Origin: Spinacia oleracea
Taxonomy: Eukaryota > Streptophyta > Magnoliopsida > Caryophyllales > Amaranthaceae
DNA length: 64,000 nt
Assembly: GCF_020520425.1 (NCBI RefSeq)
Contig: NC_079487.1
Span: 129,168,385-129,232,384, forward strand
Reading direction: 5' to 3'
The notes under the pieces were generated by a model. It worked only from the letters and a program-made list of their open reading frames with translations. It had not been told where the DNA came from and did no database searches. The first letter of the stretch is position 1. Each line of letters starts with the position of its first letter. This document shows, piece by piece, positions 10,640 through 22,559 of the stretch. A program made the translations under genes and the position numbers.

Positions 10640-10955
10640 TTATGAATTAATACATCGTTAAATTACGAGAATTCCTTATATAATCGTCTAAATCCGTCTC
10701 AAAATACGAGAATTTCTTCTATAATTGTCTAAATCCGTCTCAAAATATTGATTAGATACGGATTTGAGACGGAAATAGGTAGACTATGTATAGAGGTCGT
10801 CTGAAATATTTTGAGACGGAATTTCGGCAAATATATTACAAGTCAGAGACGGGAAATTTTGAAATTCCATATAAACTTCCATCTCAAGTATTGCATTCTT
10901 TACAGACAAAATTTTAGTAATCCATTTAAAGTTTGAAATGTTTAAAGTACGTCTC
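10640..10955 (-). mobile_element. GAGACGG-rich MITE-like repeat, copy 1
   Basis: The inverse complement of this stretch aligns over its whole length with 33790-34070. Shared blocks include GGATTACTAAAA, a TTTCAAAA...CTC block, GACG(A/C)CCTCTATA and TTTTGAGACGGATTT. Many GAGACGG/CCGTCTC words occur in both orientations. The superfamily is not clear; a Stowaway MITE lies immediately to its right. Confidence 0.6.
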
Positions 10956-10962
10956 TAATATA

Positions 10963-11222
10963 CTTCCTCCGTCTTTTAATACTCGCAACGTTTGTTAGTT
11001 TCACGCATGCCAATGCACAACTTTGATCGTTTATATCTTAAATTCTCTTTATGCAAAAATTATAAAAAATTGATATTTTGAAAATACACATTGAGACGAA
11101 TCTAACAAGATCCCACATGACTATGTTTTATCTTATATAAAAAAACACTACGAATAGTCAAAGTAGATTATATGAATAGTGACAAAAGTCCAAACGTTGC
11201 GAGTATTAAAAGACGGAGGAAG
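10963..11222. mobile_element. Stowaway MITE (family S2)
   Basis: Ends CTTCCTCCGTCTTTTAATAC and the inverse GTATTAAAAGACGGAGGAAG match over at least 30 bp (through ACTCGCAACGTTTG) with TA on both sides. Length 260 bp, non-coding. Confidence 0.9.
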
Positions 11223-12932
11223 TATAATTTTAAAGTGACGCTTTTTTAATGTTTAAAACAAGGGATTTAATTTCAGGTCTACTGTAACAATTTTAGCTAC
11301 AGGAAATGATCGAACGTATGCCTCCTAACTTTTAGTCATGGAATTATGGTTGAAAGTCAGGTTTCAAAAGTTGAAGTGCTTTGGCCATTCAAGTTACTGT
11401 ATCTTATGATAAGGTCTGGTCTGTCATTACTCATTAGCATGTCTAGAAAAAATATTTTTACCTTGAATTTCAAGTAATTATTCTTTCCTTCATAAGGCCC
11501 GGTAAGTTGCCGAATTAGCAAAGGTGGCAACATGGTTCGAAACGATGACTTCATGACTAATTAAGTAGTCTATCCATATAGCATAGTCAAAGTTACTTTA
11601 ATTATTAATTTTAATTAGGAAATTAATAAGTTTAGATAAGTAAAAATCAAGTCAATAGAATATGGCGATTATTAAATTCAATGTACGTACTTCAATATTT
11701 TATACTACGTATGAAGTATGAAGTATGAAAGAATAATTAATCACTAGCTTTACACACTCCCATCGATAATTTAAAATAGTACTGCCGTTTGCATTTTTTT
11801 TCCCCTCTATTTATTCCATTTATATAATTATATATTAGCCGATGCAAATTAAAGTTATTTTGGATGGAGTAATATGTGGTTTTATTGATGATACCATTCA
11901 ATAATATAGTAATTCTTTTCATTGGTTTTCCCTCTTTTCCTGTACTCAAGTTATCAAGCAACTGTTCGTTTTATTTTATTTGTAGGATATGATAACATGA
12001 TAGTTTTCACCATATTAAATAGAAAAAGCAACTAAAGTTAAAGATGAAATTCCACCTATAATTTTTTAAACATTTTTTGTATTTGTTAAATTATTTAAGT
12101 ATTGAGCTTTGAGCACATTTATCTTATGTCAAAAGTGGAAACTATTCATGATATTTAAGTATTTAACTACGACCTTTAATTTAAACGAATATTAATTTGT
12201 TAATACTCATATATTCAAAATCTACACACACACAAAAAAGCATTTCAAATTTGATGAACAAGGAATTAAGCAAAATTAATTAAATATTTGTGATACTAGA
12301 TTATTGCATGTACTTATCCAATGCAATAAGTGCTTGTTTGGTTGAGTAAAAAATGGAAAATTGAAAAATTAAAAAAATTTGAAGATGAGGGAGTTGTTTG
12401 GTAAATTTAAATTTTCAAAAAAGAAGAAGTAAAATCATTGTTAGTCAAGAATTGAACACGACGTGAAACCGTTAATACTCGAGCTAATTTGGCATGAATT
12501 TTATACTAATAACATTATCCGAATACATCTCGAGTTCAATTTGAAATGCACCTGAGTTCGAGACTAACCGAGGTACAAACTTGAGACGCATCCGACTCAA
12601 ACTTTACCCATACCCGAGGCTTGTCGAAATTTGACTCAAACTCATACTAATACGAACGAAAATTGACTCTGAACAAATTCTCACCCAACCCACACTTGAC
12701 CCCAACGCGAAATAATTCGATACAAATATGTCTAAAATTGAAACGACTTAGACTCAATCCACAATTGAACCGGACTGTAATGACCTAAAATTAAACGGGC
12801 CCAAACTCAAAGCAATAAATAATCCATCACCACCGAAATTAAAAGCGATTTATAGTATCAACATGAATACATACAATGATACGGTATTATATTACTCATC
12901 TACTCGGTATAACCTATCTCAATCTCGGGCTG
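11223..12932. other. Intergenic spacer, no gene
   Basis: About 1.7 kb of AT-rich DNA. Short frames at 11357-11554 and 11737-11961 have no protein-like features. From 12450 to 12810 there is a diverged run of ACCCGA/GACTCAAAC-type words that resembles a decayed GGGTC minisatellite in reverse orientation. Confidence 0.5.
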
Positions 12933-13391
12933 TTCCGAGTTAATCTAACTGATTGGGAATTTTTTCCAATCAAATGACATTTTCGTAAATAATTGATGCT
13001 TTTATTACGAAAATACCATTAAATGTGGGTTAAAGTACAATGACATGTCATCAAATATGGCCACATGTACGGTCATTATTGCATTTTCATAATACATCAA
13101 CAACTATATAATATACAGTCGACAGCTCGCAATATACAATAAACTTCTACTAATAAACAATCCACAACTATAAATATACCGTTAATCACTTACCAATAAA
13201 CAATATTGCATTTTAGTAATTCATCAAAAATTATAAAATATACAGTCAACGATAAGTAGTATACAATAAACACCGAAGAATATGCAGTCAATAAGTAAAA
13301 ATATACAGTCAACACCTAGCATTATACCACCTACAATGTTCAAGCAAAATATTTACAAAAATGCCATCCAATCACTGAGATTAACTCGGAA
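12933..13391. mobile_element. MITE with long inverted ends and internal ATATACAGTC repeats
   Basis: The ends TTCCGAGTTAATCT...GATTGG and their inverse match at about 21 of 24 positions. After a short insertion on the left, the match resumes through ATGACATTTTCGTAAAT. The interior (13080-13330) is a loose array of ATATACAGTCAAC and AATAAACA words. No coding capacity; superfamily not assigned. Confidence 0.7.
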
Positions 13392-13733
13392 TTTCTCCTC
13401 AATCCCAACCGAATTGGCTAATTGGCTAATTGGCTAATTTGACATTTCTAACTGCATATATACCATTTTCGCAGTGAACCAAAATTTCTCCCACAACTCA
13501 ATTACTCAAGTGGACTCATAGCCCACTTAAAAGAAGTGGACATGCTGACATGGGCTTTACTTAAGATAATCAGTCAATCATCTTATAAGTTTTAAGTTCT
13601 TAATCCAAAATAGAAACTTTCGGCTAATTTGTAAATGGATGATCCAGAATTCCAGAAATAGGAATAAAGCAGAGTAGCAGACCCAGAAAATTCCTTTGAC
13701 TTTAAAAAAAAAAAAAAGGAAATAAGAAAAGAG
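13392..13733. other. PIMT upstream region
   Basis: Contains a perfect (GGCTAATT)3 run at about 13417-13440 and presumably the PIMT promoter. No clear TATA box was found, which is common for housekeeping genes. Confidence 0.4.
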
Positions 13734-16700
13734 ATGCCATTACTTCCGTCTCCTATCCTGGCGTATCGTGCGCCTTATTTCAAGCACTTGACAAACTTCT
13801 CCTCCATTTTGCCACACCACCATCTTCCTCCTCTCCTGCTTCCACGTGTCCCCACCGCTTTCCTCCGGACTTTCTCTCTCTTTAACCCTTGCTCTCCTCT
13901 CTCCACCACGGGCAACTCTCTTCTCTCTCGCATGGAGGTTCTGTCTCTTAATTTCTTGCTTTTTTATTTATTCATTTGGGGTTATTTTAATTTATTTGTT
14001 TAAATTGTGTTTTTGTTCCTAGTTGTTTCAATATCCAGCTTGTTGATGGTAATATGGGTTCTTTGTAATTTGATCAAAAGTATCCACAAATAAATTGTTT
14101 ATTTTGCTCTTAGTTTGACTCTTTTGATGATGATTCTGTCAAATTTTTGTTTTTAGGTAAGAAATGTGATCATAGTGGTTTGATTGTGTGGATATGGGTT
14201 GATTTTAATTACTCATAAGATGTTAATTTTTATTATTATGGTGGAAATGATAACTACCCCTTGGTTATTGACATTTGACAATTAAAACAAGTGCCTGACT
14301 AGGCTATTTTGTAAAAATTTCCATGCTTTTAGCCCAAATTGAAGTGTTCAAATCTCCATACCCATATTGGAGTGTCAAGGAGGTATTTGAGGTGAAATGA
14401 AGATGTGAATTGGTCTACATCACTGCTCTAAGTGGCTTCATATGCACCAAAAGGCTACTTAGATGCTGTATTTTTAGAAAAAAATAATGGATGTCCTGTA
14501 ATTTGTGAAGGACTTGAATGTATTCAGTGGCTAATCATTCAAAGTTTATTCTTTTTACTGTTTGCAAAAGGTAGAGCTTTCAACAGATGATCTGAAAGCT
14601 TGGAAGGTTGGTGATTTTGTGGTTTCCTACAGATTTTTGTTGCTTCTAATAAGATTCTTGATTAGCAAGAGGAGATTTAGGTGCTTTGTTTGTCGTAATT
14701 GAGCTATTATGATTATTAGAGCTTTGAATAAACTCAGAGTAATGTTGATTAACCAAAAGTATTGAAGCTGGTATGTTTATGACAGAGTGTTGTTTTGGAA
14801 TCTTTTGTTGGGGGTATGACTTCAAACTATCAGCATATCAACTGATGGATTTACCTGGGGTATTTCAGTCACTCAGACTTGGTTAATTTATGAAAATTTT
14901 ACGTATTTTTGAGCCAGATGGAAATGCCAAGTGTCCATACTAATGTCGATTTGTCTAGCATCCAACACTAGGTTACTTGACGTGATATGAAGAGTCTGAG
15001 ACTCGAGTTACATTGTTTGCATTGGAAATTGGCGCAAGAAGTACTATACTTGGACCAGCTACAAAGAGTACCTTTGTGTTAGTATATACATATGTTTTAT
15101 TCTGATGATTTGGATTTTGGAGACAGCATAGGCATTTACAGATTTCCTACTTGGCTGCCTCTTAGAAAGTTTCTTTCAACTAGTTGCTAGTTATTTGCTT
15201 GTTGAGTTTGGTTAACCTTTGACTAATGTCCTTTCTTTGTTTGATGTTTTTAGTGTAACATTTATCTAGTTTTTGTGATTTATCTGCAGAAACCCTTTTC
15301 TGGTTCTGGAGGTGGCATGGCCAAAAGCAAAGCTATGGTGGAACAGTTGCGGCGTTGTGGAGTTTTTCACTCTGAGAAGGTTGCTGAAGTGATGGAAACC
15401 ATTGATAGGGGTTTGTTTGTACCTGCTGGGACCCCGGCTTATATGGATAGCCCCATGCCAATAGGCCATAATGCCACCATATCAGCTCCTCATATGCATG
15501 CAATGTGCCTTGATCTTTTAAACGATAACTTGCAGCCTGGCATGCATGCTTTAGATGTTGGATCAGGTGATTTTCTTTATCTATGCTTGTTTATGGAGTC
15601 TCTCTTATTGCTATTTCAGTATATACTTTTTCAGTACAAGGTCATGAATGACAGGAATGATACTGACATGCTTGTGTGTCTGTTCTGCATGCAATGCCTC
15701 GTATGGTTTTCCATGCAATGCAATCTTCATGAGAAAGCAACATAATTTCTTTCATTTTCTCTACTACTCACTACTACGATGGTCATGGTTACACCTAGAT
15801 TCCTAGAGATGTGGGTATGATTCATAATGATAATGAAGCACGGCAAATGCTAGCTATTAAAGATGCATTATTACGGACAATTGGACATTCCCTGAGACTT
15901 TTGACTAAGAATTACAAACTCATTCACTACTATTGTCTCAATTGATTACTTCATACTAGTCCTGCAGTTTTTAGGATCTTGTTAACATTTCTGCATTTTC
16001 TATATTTCTCCCATGCCCCTTGGAAGTAGACTTTGTAGAGACGAGAGAGAATTGGTGGTCACCAATTTTTTAATAGAAAGTGGTGTCATCATTGGTGTGG
16101 GAGTAGATGCATTAATGTGACAACTTTTATGGATATTTTTCTTCTGTTAAACCTTCCAAAGCCTTGAAGGCTTCTGCTATGCCTTTTTCATGTGACTTAT
16201 TTATTTTCGCCTGAGAGAGCTTTTTCACAGAAGAGTAAAAGGAATAATTCTGGTTTCCCAACTTCTTCACCTTTTCCCAGTCTAATCACCCAAAGAATTC
16301 CTATGAGGGAAGGGAACAAGTTTTAATTGCGTCGAATCCATGCTCTCCGCAACCAGGAGGGCAATAATGTTTGTGTGATTGTTAAACTAAGGGTGCGTTC
16401 TATTCAACTGATTTTCACTTTTTTCTGAACTTATATTATCTGAACTTAACTGAACTTATTAAAACTTATCAAAACTTATTTTAGTTATAAGTTGTACTTG
16501 GCCCACCCTTATTTTTCCTGAACATATCTTAACTGAACTTATCTGAACTTAACTGAACTTATCTTAACTTATTTTCCCTGAAATAAGTGGAAATAAGGTG
16601 AACAGAACAGGGCCTAAGACGTGATGAAAGATTTTTTTTGCTTATGAAAGCAATTAAGTTGAATGAGCAAAACTAGGCTCAGTACTGATACCAAACAGCA

Positions 16701-17359
16701 TATGATGAAGGGAAACCTTAGTGTTGGCCTATTTCAACTTTATTCATAAGAAATTGATTCAACAATATCAATGCCAAGTTATTAGCCTCACACCCTGTGC
16801 AAGTGAGTGACCTCGTTGGTATGGACTGCTTTACTCGCAGGCACAGGGTACTTGACTGCATGTTTTGCTGTGATGGTTGGATCCGAAGGTCGTGCAGTGG
16901 GTATAGAGCACATTCCTGAACTGGTGACTTGGTCAATTGAAAACATCAAAAAGAGTAAAGCTGCTTCTTTGCTAGAAGAGGGCTCCTTGTCAGTTCATGT
17001 TGGTGGTAAGATCTCAAACTGCTCACACATCTCCCTACAATTATACAATGTATGTTTCTTTCTTGCTTATTTATTCATATGTTACTCGTTCCGTGATATT
17101 ATTGGTGACAGATGGAAGGCAAGGATATCCTGAGGATGCACCATATGATGCAATCCATGTTGGTGCAGCAGCACCAGAAATCCCAAAGGCGTTGATTGAG
17201 CAGCTGAAGCCCGGTGGACGGTTGGTGATACCAGTAGGAACCTTCTTCCAGGACTTGCAGGTTATTGACAAGAAGCAGGATGGCTCTCTTTCTGTCAGAA
17301 CTGAAACTTCTGTGAGATATGTTCCACTGACTAGTCGGGAAGAGCAGTTGCGGGGTTAA
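13734..17359 (+). CDS. PIMT: Protein-L-isoaspartate O-methyltransferase, long (targeted) form
   Basis: Exons 13734-13937, 15290-15566, 16841-17005 and 17112-17359 join in frame to 297 residues. The enzyme methylates isoaspartyl residues in aged proteins with S-adenosylmethionine, starting their repair. Family blocks are all present: [11 protein letters not shown], the SAM-binding DVGSGTGYLTA (split by intron 2), [33 protein letters not shown] and [14 protein letters not shown] at the end. Exon 1 encodes about 66 residues rich in Ser, Pro, Leu and Arg with few acids, which looks like a plastid or mitochondrial transit peptide. A second in-frame ATG (13932) and a third (Met-Ala-Lys in exon 2) would give a cytosolic form, as described for Arabidopsis PIMT2. 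Intron 2 carries a Harbinger-like MITE. Confidence 0.95.
16391..16614. mobile_element. Tourist/Harbinger-like MITE in PIMT intron 2
   Basis: Ends GGGTGCGTTCTATTCAAC and the inverse of GGCCCTGTTCTGTTCACC, with TAA on both sides (CTAA when extended). The interior is built of CTGAACTTA words, as in the MITE in SEO intron 3. Length 224 bp. Confidence 0.75.
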
Positions 17360-18562
17360 TTGAACTGCCTTTATCTATGTTCTATTTTGTGTATATTTAA
17401 TGTTTTTTATTTTGTTTTTCATTTGCTGCGCGTTATCCATGAATTGGAAGCTTATAGCAGCATGTATTTTCCTCCCTTTTGTAAATATTTGACATCGTGG
17501 ATGTAAAGTGTATCAAAGTTGGACACTGTACTTCATCAAAATGACGCTCCTTGTACTAGGCTAAAGTAAGCAGCAAGTGGATTGATTCGTTAAATTGTGG
17601 ATGATACTAGAGGTACATAAAACAATGGCATTGGTTTTGAGAAATCAATTAGTTTTTTTTGCTTATTTTAGACAAATTATACATTCAGGCAGATCTTCAG
17701 TGGAGGAGCCAAAGCATCCTCATTTTTGTTGAGAGTTGCTTTTAGCCAAGATACATTACTAAAGGGGAAAAGAAGAAAAGAAAAAAAATGTTTCGTTGAT
17801 TTTGTGCTTCCAAAATGTTTAGGATTCAAATATTCAAGGTTACTCTTAGGCGGGACACTAGCCGAACCGAGCCGAACTGTAACATAGCTTCGGTTAAATT
17901 TTACAGAGCAGATTTCGGAGATAAATAAAAACCTCAAAGACGAAGTTTTAAGATATTGCAGTAATCTTCTAACAGAGAGTAATCAGATAAAATTTTGGCT
18001 TAAAATTTTCAAAAGCATTATCTAAATTCATGAAACAAAAATCTACTAGGAAAGCAAAGGATTATATAATATACGTCCATGATTGATCCTAATGCAGTTT
18101 GAAATCTTTGGGCCAGTGGAGAAGAAATTAAGATTCATCTGAATAAACACATGCATTTCCCTTAAGAACCGGGGATCAAATGCTTGCGTCCCAGTATGAT
18201 CAAACACTGCCCCAGGAAAAGGCAGGACCGGGAATTATAGGATTAACACTTTTATTCCAAATAAGAAACTTTCAATATACAGCTATATAGAAGCTATATC
18301 CAGTACAAACAACACAGATATGAAGAGGAGACAAGCTGCAGAACAAGTTTAGCAAATTTGCGTATATTGAAATATGAAATGAGTTTGATTACCATAATTG
18401 CAGCCATTGTAGGAACTAACTAAAATCACAACATTCTTTGGAACCGCCGGTGTCAAAATATGAGCTATTAATAGTCTCAACCAAAAGAGTGGGGGCAAAA
18501 AAAAAAAGGGGGAGAAAATTAACTAATACTATCAACCAGCAGAGTTGCGTTTATGGATTAAA
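17360..18562. other. Convergent 3' region between PIMT and the RNP gene
   Basis: Holds the two 3' UTRs. No element with defined ends and no convincing reading frame is seen. Confidence 0.45.
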
Positions 18563-20827
18563 TCAAAAAGCACGCCTGGGTCTTTCTTCAGCAACATTTA
18601 CCCTGACTGCCCTTCCATCCAAGGTCTGTCACAACAACGAACAACAATCAATGAGTAACCATACAAAAATAAATAGTATACGCATTAATCCCACATGAAA
18701 TTCAGGAATTTATAAGCAGAGAATGAAACAGGCAGATTAAGTCACCTGTCCATCGAGAGCAGCAATGGCGTCATTAACCTCCGACTCAGAGGACATAGTG
18801 ACAAAGCCAAATCCACGTGAACGACCAGTCTCCCTGTCAGAAACTACTCTGGCACTCACAACTTTGCCATGTTCACTAAATAGTTGCTCAAGGCGAGAGC
18901 TGTCCACATCCCATGGAAGGTTACCAACATACACTCTGCACGAAGGTTCAAAATCTCCTCGTGGAGCCCTTTCAGGGCGTGATCCCCTTGGAGCAGCCTT
19001 GTTTACTGTTAATTGCCTTCCATCCATATCCTATTACAAATAATAAAAGAGGTACAAGCATACTTGTAAATTCATTCAATAGCCTCAACCGATAAGTTTA
19101 CTAAATACAATAATATACAAAGAAGATGTGCCAGTGAGTCGTGTTCTACACTAAGATGTTACTAGATGAAAGCTTCAAAAGGTATTAGTACATCAAGAAT
19201 TAAATATTTGACATAACTCAAGCAACTAAAATACATCTACAAACATCCATTCAGTACAACTGCAGTCTAAGAGGAACTCGAATGTCCAGACAACAAAATC
19301 AATCAGCCTTTGAACCTTCCACATTTGAAAGCCTTACTACCCGTAAAACTCCAACATTGTTTCTTTACCTCAGTTGAGACTTACAAAGGACTCAAAGACC
19401 CCCTCAATTAATGCAGCTAGGTAAAATTGGAGGATAGACAGACAGTGGCACGAAGAAATATCTAGAAACTTACAAAGGACTGCCTAAGCACTGAACCTCT
19501 TTTGAGATTAATCGCAATGTCTAAACACTAAGACAGTAGCACCATACACAACTCCATCCGTTCTCTCACATGTTTTCCTATTCTTATCCTTAAGCTACAA
19601 TTGCTTCCTAGTCTTTATCAATAAATTGCAATATGCACATGAACAGAATCATCCCCTATAAACTGATGACAAGCTGACAACATTTACCTAAGAATATGTT
19701 TATCAACCAACATCCCATCAAACATCACCAGCATTCACAACTATCTAACTTCCCATACATGAACTAAAACCATTTCATTAGAAATATCATCTAAGTATTA
19801 TTTAACACTATTACAACAAATCAAGTAGCACTATATATGACCCTAAATTGTGTAAGCAAATACATCAACCACCGCAAAACCAGAATTACAGCCACGGTTC
19901 ACAAAACACGAAAAATCGATAACATAAAGCACCAAACTTAAAGTAGAGACTAAACTTACATATCCATTCAACAACTCCACAGCCTTCTCAGCTTCTTCAA
20001 CTGTACTCATGGTCACAAACCCAAAACCTCTACTCCTATCAGTCTCCCTGTTGTAAATCACCTACAAAAAAACAGGAAAAAATATTCTAATTATCAACAA
20101 AATCCATTAAAATTAACAAAATTGAAAACCCGGAACAATTTACTAAACAATTCCAAACCTTATCAACGAGGAAAAACCCAAATTTATCAACAAAATCCAT
20201 AGACAATAAAAAAAATTGAAAACCCTAAACAATTACATTAACCAATTTCATAAAGTACTTCAGCAATTCCAAATTAATCAACAAAATCCATCAAAATTTA
20301 ACAAAATTGCAAGCCCAAACCAAATAAATTAAACAATTTCAAACTTTAGCAATTGAAAAAACACAAAACCATAAACATGGAACAAAATTCTATACCTCAG
20401 CAATCTCAACAACACCAGCCGCATCAAAAATCCCAGCCAATTTCTCACTATCAACATCATAAGGCAAATTACCCACAAACAATTTAGCTTCTTCAGGAGG
20501 TTCAGAGAACCCTTGACCTCCTTCAACTCCACCTTCATCAGAAACTTGAGTTTCAGAACCCCAACTAACCGCTCCTTCTGGGTCAGACTCACCTTCAAGA
20601 ACAGCATTTGTGGACCCCTCTTGCTCCCATTCTGAGGTTTGAGCAACACATGCAACAATTGTGGATTTTTGGAGAGAGAAAGAGAGCGAGAGGTTGTTGA
20701 GCTTGGTGGGTTTTACTGGGGTTGAGAAATACAAGGATTTAGGGTTGAAGATTGAAGGGGTATGAAGGGATGTAGTGAAGCAAGTTGGGGACATTGAGAG
20801 GGTTTTGAGAAGTGGGTTCGTCGCCAT
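18563..20827 (-). CDS. Chloroplast ribonucleoprotein with two RRM domains (cp28/cp31 type)
   Basis: Exons 20827-20396, 20061-19960, 19030-18746 and 18625-18563 join in frame to 293 residues. Residues 1 to about 65 ([13 protein letters not shown]...) form a Ser/Thr/Pro-rich plastid transit peptide. An acidic segment (about 70-112) follows, then RRM1 from residue 114 (RNP2 LFVGNL, RNP1 RGFGFVTM) and RRM2 from about 209 (RNP2 VYVGNL, RNP1 RGFGFVTM). The tail [12 protein letters not shown] is typical of this family. These proteins bind plastid mRNAs and affect stability and editing. An in-frame ATG exists upstream at 20974, but that stretch is CT-rich leader and the ATG at 20827 fits the family start. 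Intron 2 (about 930 bp) shows nothing notable. Confidence 0.95.
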
Positions 20828-21391
20828 TTTTGGAGAGAGATTGAAGAAGAGATAGAATTGAGAGGCGAAAGAGAGAGAAAGAGAGAAGAGGAGAGGAAGT
20901 GAGGGTTTAAGGAGGTAAAGGATAAGGAGATTGGGATATTGGGAGGAAGGGTTTTTTGTGGGAGGATTTTGCAAAGACTAGAAACAAAATTACAACGAAG
21001 CACTTTACCAAATTGGAGAAATTTTAGATTTGGTGAAAAAAATCAATGGTCATATCACCTATGGCAGGTTTGGATGGCTTGGATGGAGTTTTTAGAGTTG
21101 AGATATGGTTGGGTTGATGCAAGTGCCTATTTTTTTCTTTGGGTAATTTGTAAATGATGCAATTGACCTAGTGACTATTCCGTAGTAGTGAGTTGCAATC
21201 GGAATATGAAAAATACGTGGATCCACATGATGGTTTTATATTGAGTTTGGTGTCTAAGGTCTCGAGAATAAATATGAGTCATTCCTTCTCATTCATCATA
21301 TTCATAATTAGCATAATGCGCAGAATTGCTGATAAATGAGGAAAATGATATTCTATAATATGACAAACGTACGTGTGAATAATTTTTACTA
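20828..21391. other. RNP gene leader/promoter and spacer
   Basis: On the minus strand 20830-20960 is a CT-rich pyrimidine leader of the kind seen before plastid-protein genes. The rest has no recognisable feature. Confidence 0.45.
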
Positions 21392-21575
21392 ATATTTTTT
21401 TTTTTTGGTGTTACCACTCGATTCAACCTTAGAACTAATACGGATTCGGAACGAGTTCTGGATGAATAAGTTTCAGCCCCCTCCTAATTATTGTTGCGGG
21501 GGATCGAACACGGGTTCCTCCCTACCAAGTTCACCCTCAATTACCACCGAACCAACAAGCAATTGGTTTAATAGA
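21392..21575 (-). mobile_element. tRNA-derived SINE
   Basis: Read on the minus strand, the element has an A-box-like TTGGTTCGGTGGTAA, a B box GTGTTCGATCCC about 40 bp later, a unique body and a poly(A) tail (the T run at about 21394-21406 on the plus strand). The same 8 bp, TTTTACTA, flank it at 21384-21391 and 21576-21583 as a target duplication. The 184-bp length is normal for plant SINEs. It contains no gene. Confidence 0.82.
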
Positions 21576-22559
21576 TTTTACTATAAACTCACAACGCACT
21601 AGAATTGCTTTATACGGAAAACTGTCAACTTGCGAGTTGTGACATGTAAAGTCTCCCTATTAAAATTGACTCATATGTGTTTACTTAGATGGAATAGCTA
21701 GATATAGTTAAATTCAATTTCGATTTGAACCAAATCTATCATTTCGACCAGATATGAAAACTAATATGAACAAATTTGACTAATTTATATATTATTTGAT
21801 CATAAATACATAATATGTAATGACTCATCTCTCAAAATAACCGGAAATGAATAAAAATGCATCAAAAACTCATGATTAATAGTTTACCATCTTATGATTA
21901 TTAAGACGGAATCCCATCAAGCTTGTATATGGGTGGGGTGGGGGAATTTAGTTTACCACCTTTCAAATTTCACTTAAAATCTTTAATGGTTGAGGCAATG
22001 AGGTATGACCAAAATAGTAGCTTCATTTCTCAAATTTTCTCTTTAAATGAAAAAAAACAACGTAGCTCTAAACACCAAACGTACTACAACTCCAAATCTA
22101 TAATAATAAAATAGATCTATTTTAACATCGAGAGAATGATATTACATGTTTGTGAAGTGTGATCCTATCAAACGATATAAATGGATTAGTTTCGATATGG
22201 GTGAATGTTTACCTGCATCCATTGTACATCCATCACCGACGTTCGTCCCACCATCATATGCATCAAGTGAAACGGGTGGAACTAGTAATTAGTGGGTGGT
22301 TTTATTGTTTGGGTAGGTACGTTTGGATTTAGGAATGACTATCATGACTTATGAGGGGTCTCTAAACACTATTTTGACCAACTTAAAATAAAAAATAAAA
22401 AATAAAAAATTAATGTGTTATTGAAAGAGCAAAAACACAAGCATTCAGATTTCAGTAAACAAATTAAGCAAATTGAAATCCAGACATTACATTATACACC
22501 ACCACACACAAGTTTAATAACCTGGAATGTCCAAACAAATGGAAAAATTTCCCTCATTT
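21576..22559. other. Spacer and 3' flank of the SIP gene
   Basis: AT-rich. Near 22388-22410 there is (AAAAATA)n-type low complexity. The last about 130 bp should be the 3' UTR of the minus-strand SIP gene. No other gene is seen. Confidence 0.45.

Noticed and set aside
20828-20974. Upstream in-frame ATG as the start of the RNP gene
   Set aside because: The added 49 residues come from pyrimidine-rich leader and lack a transit-peptide character; the ATG at 20827 gives the family-typical start.
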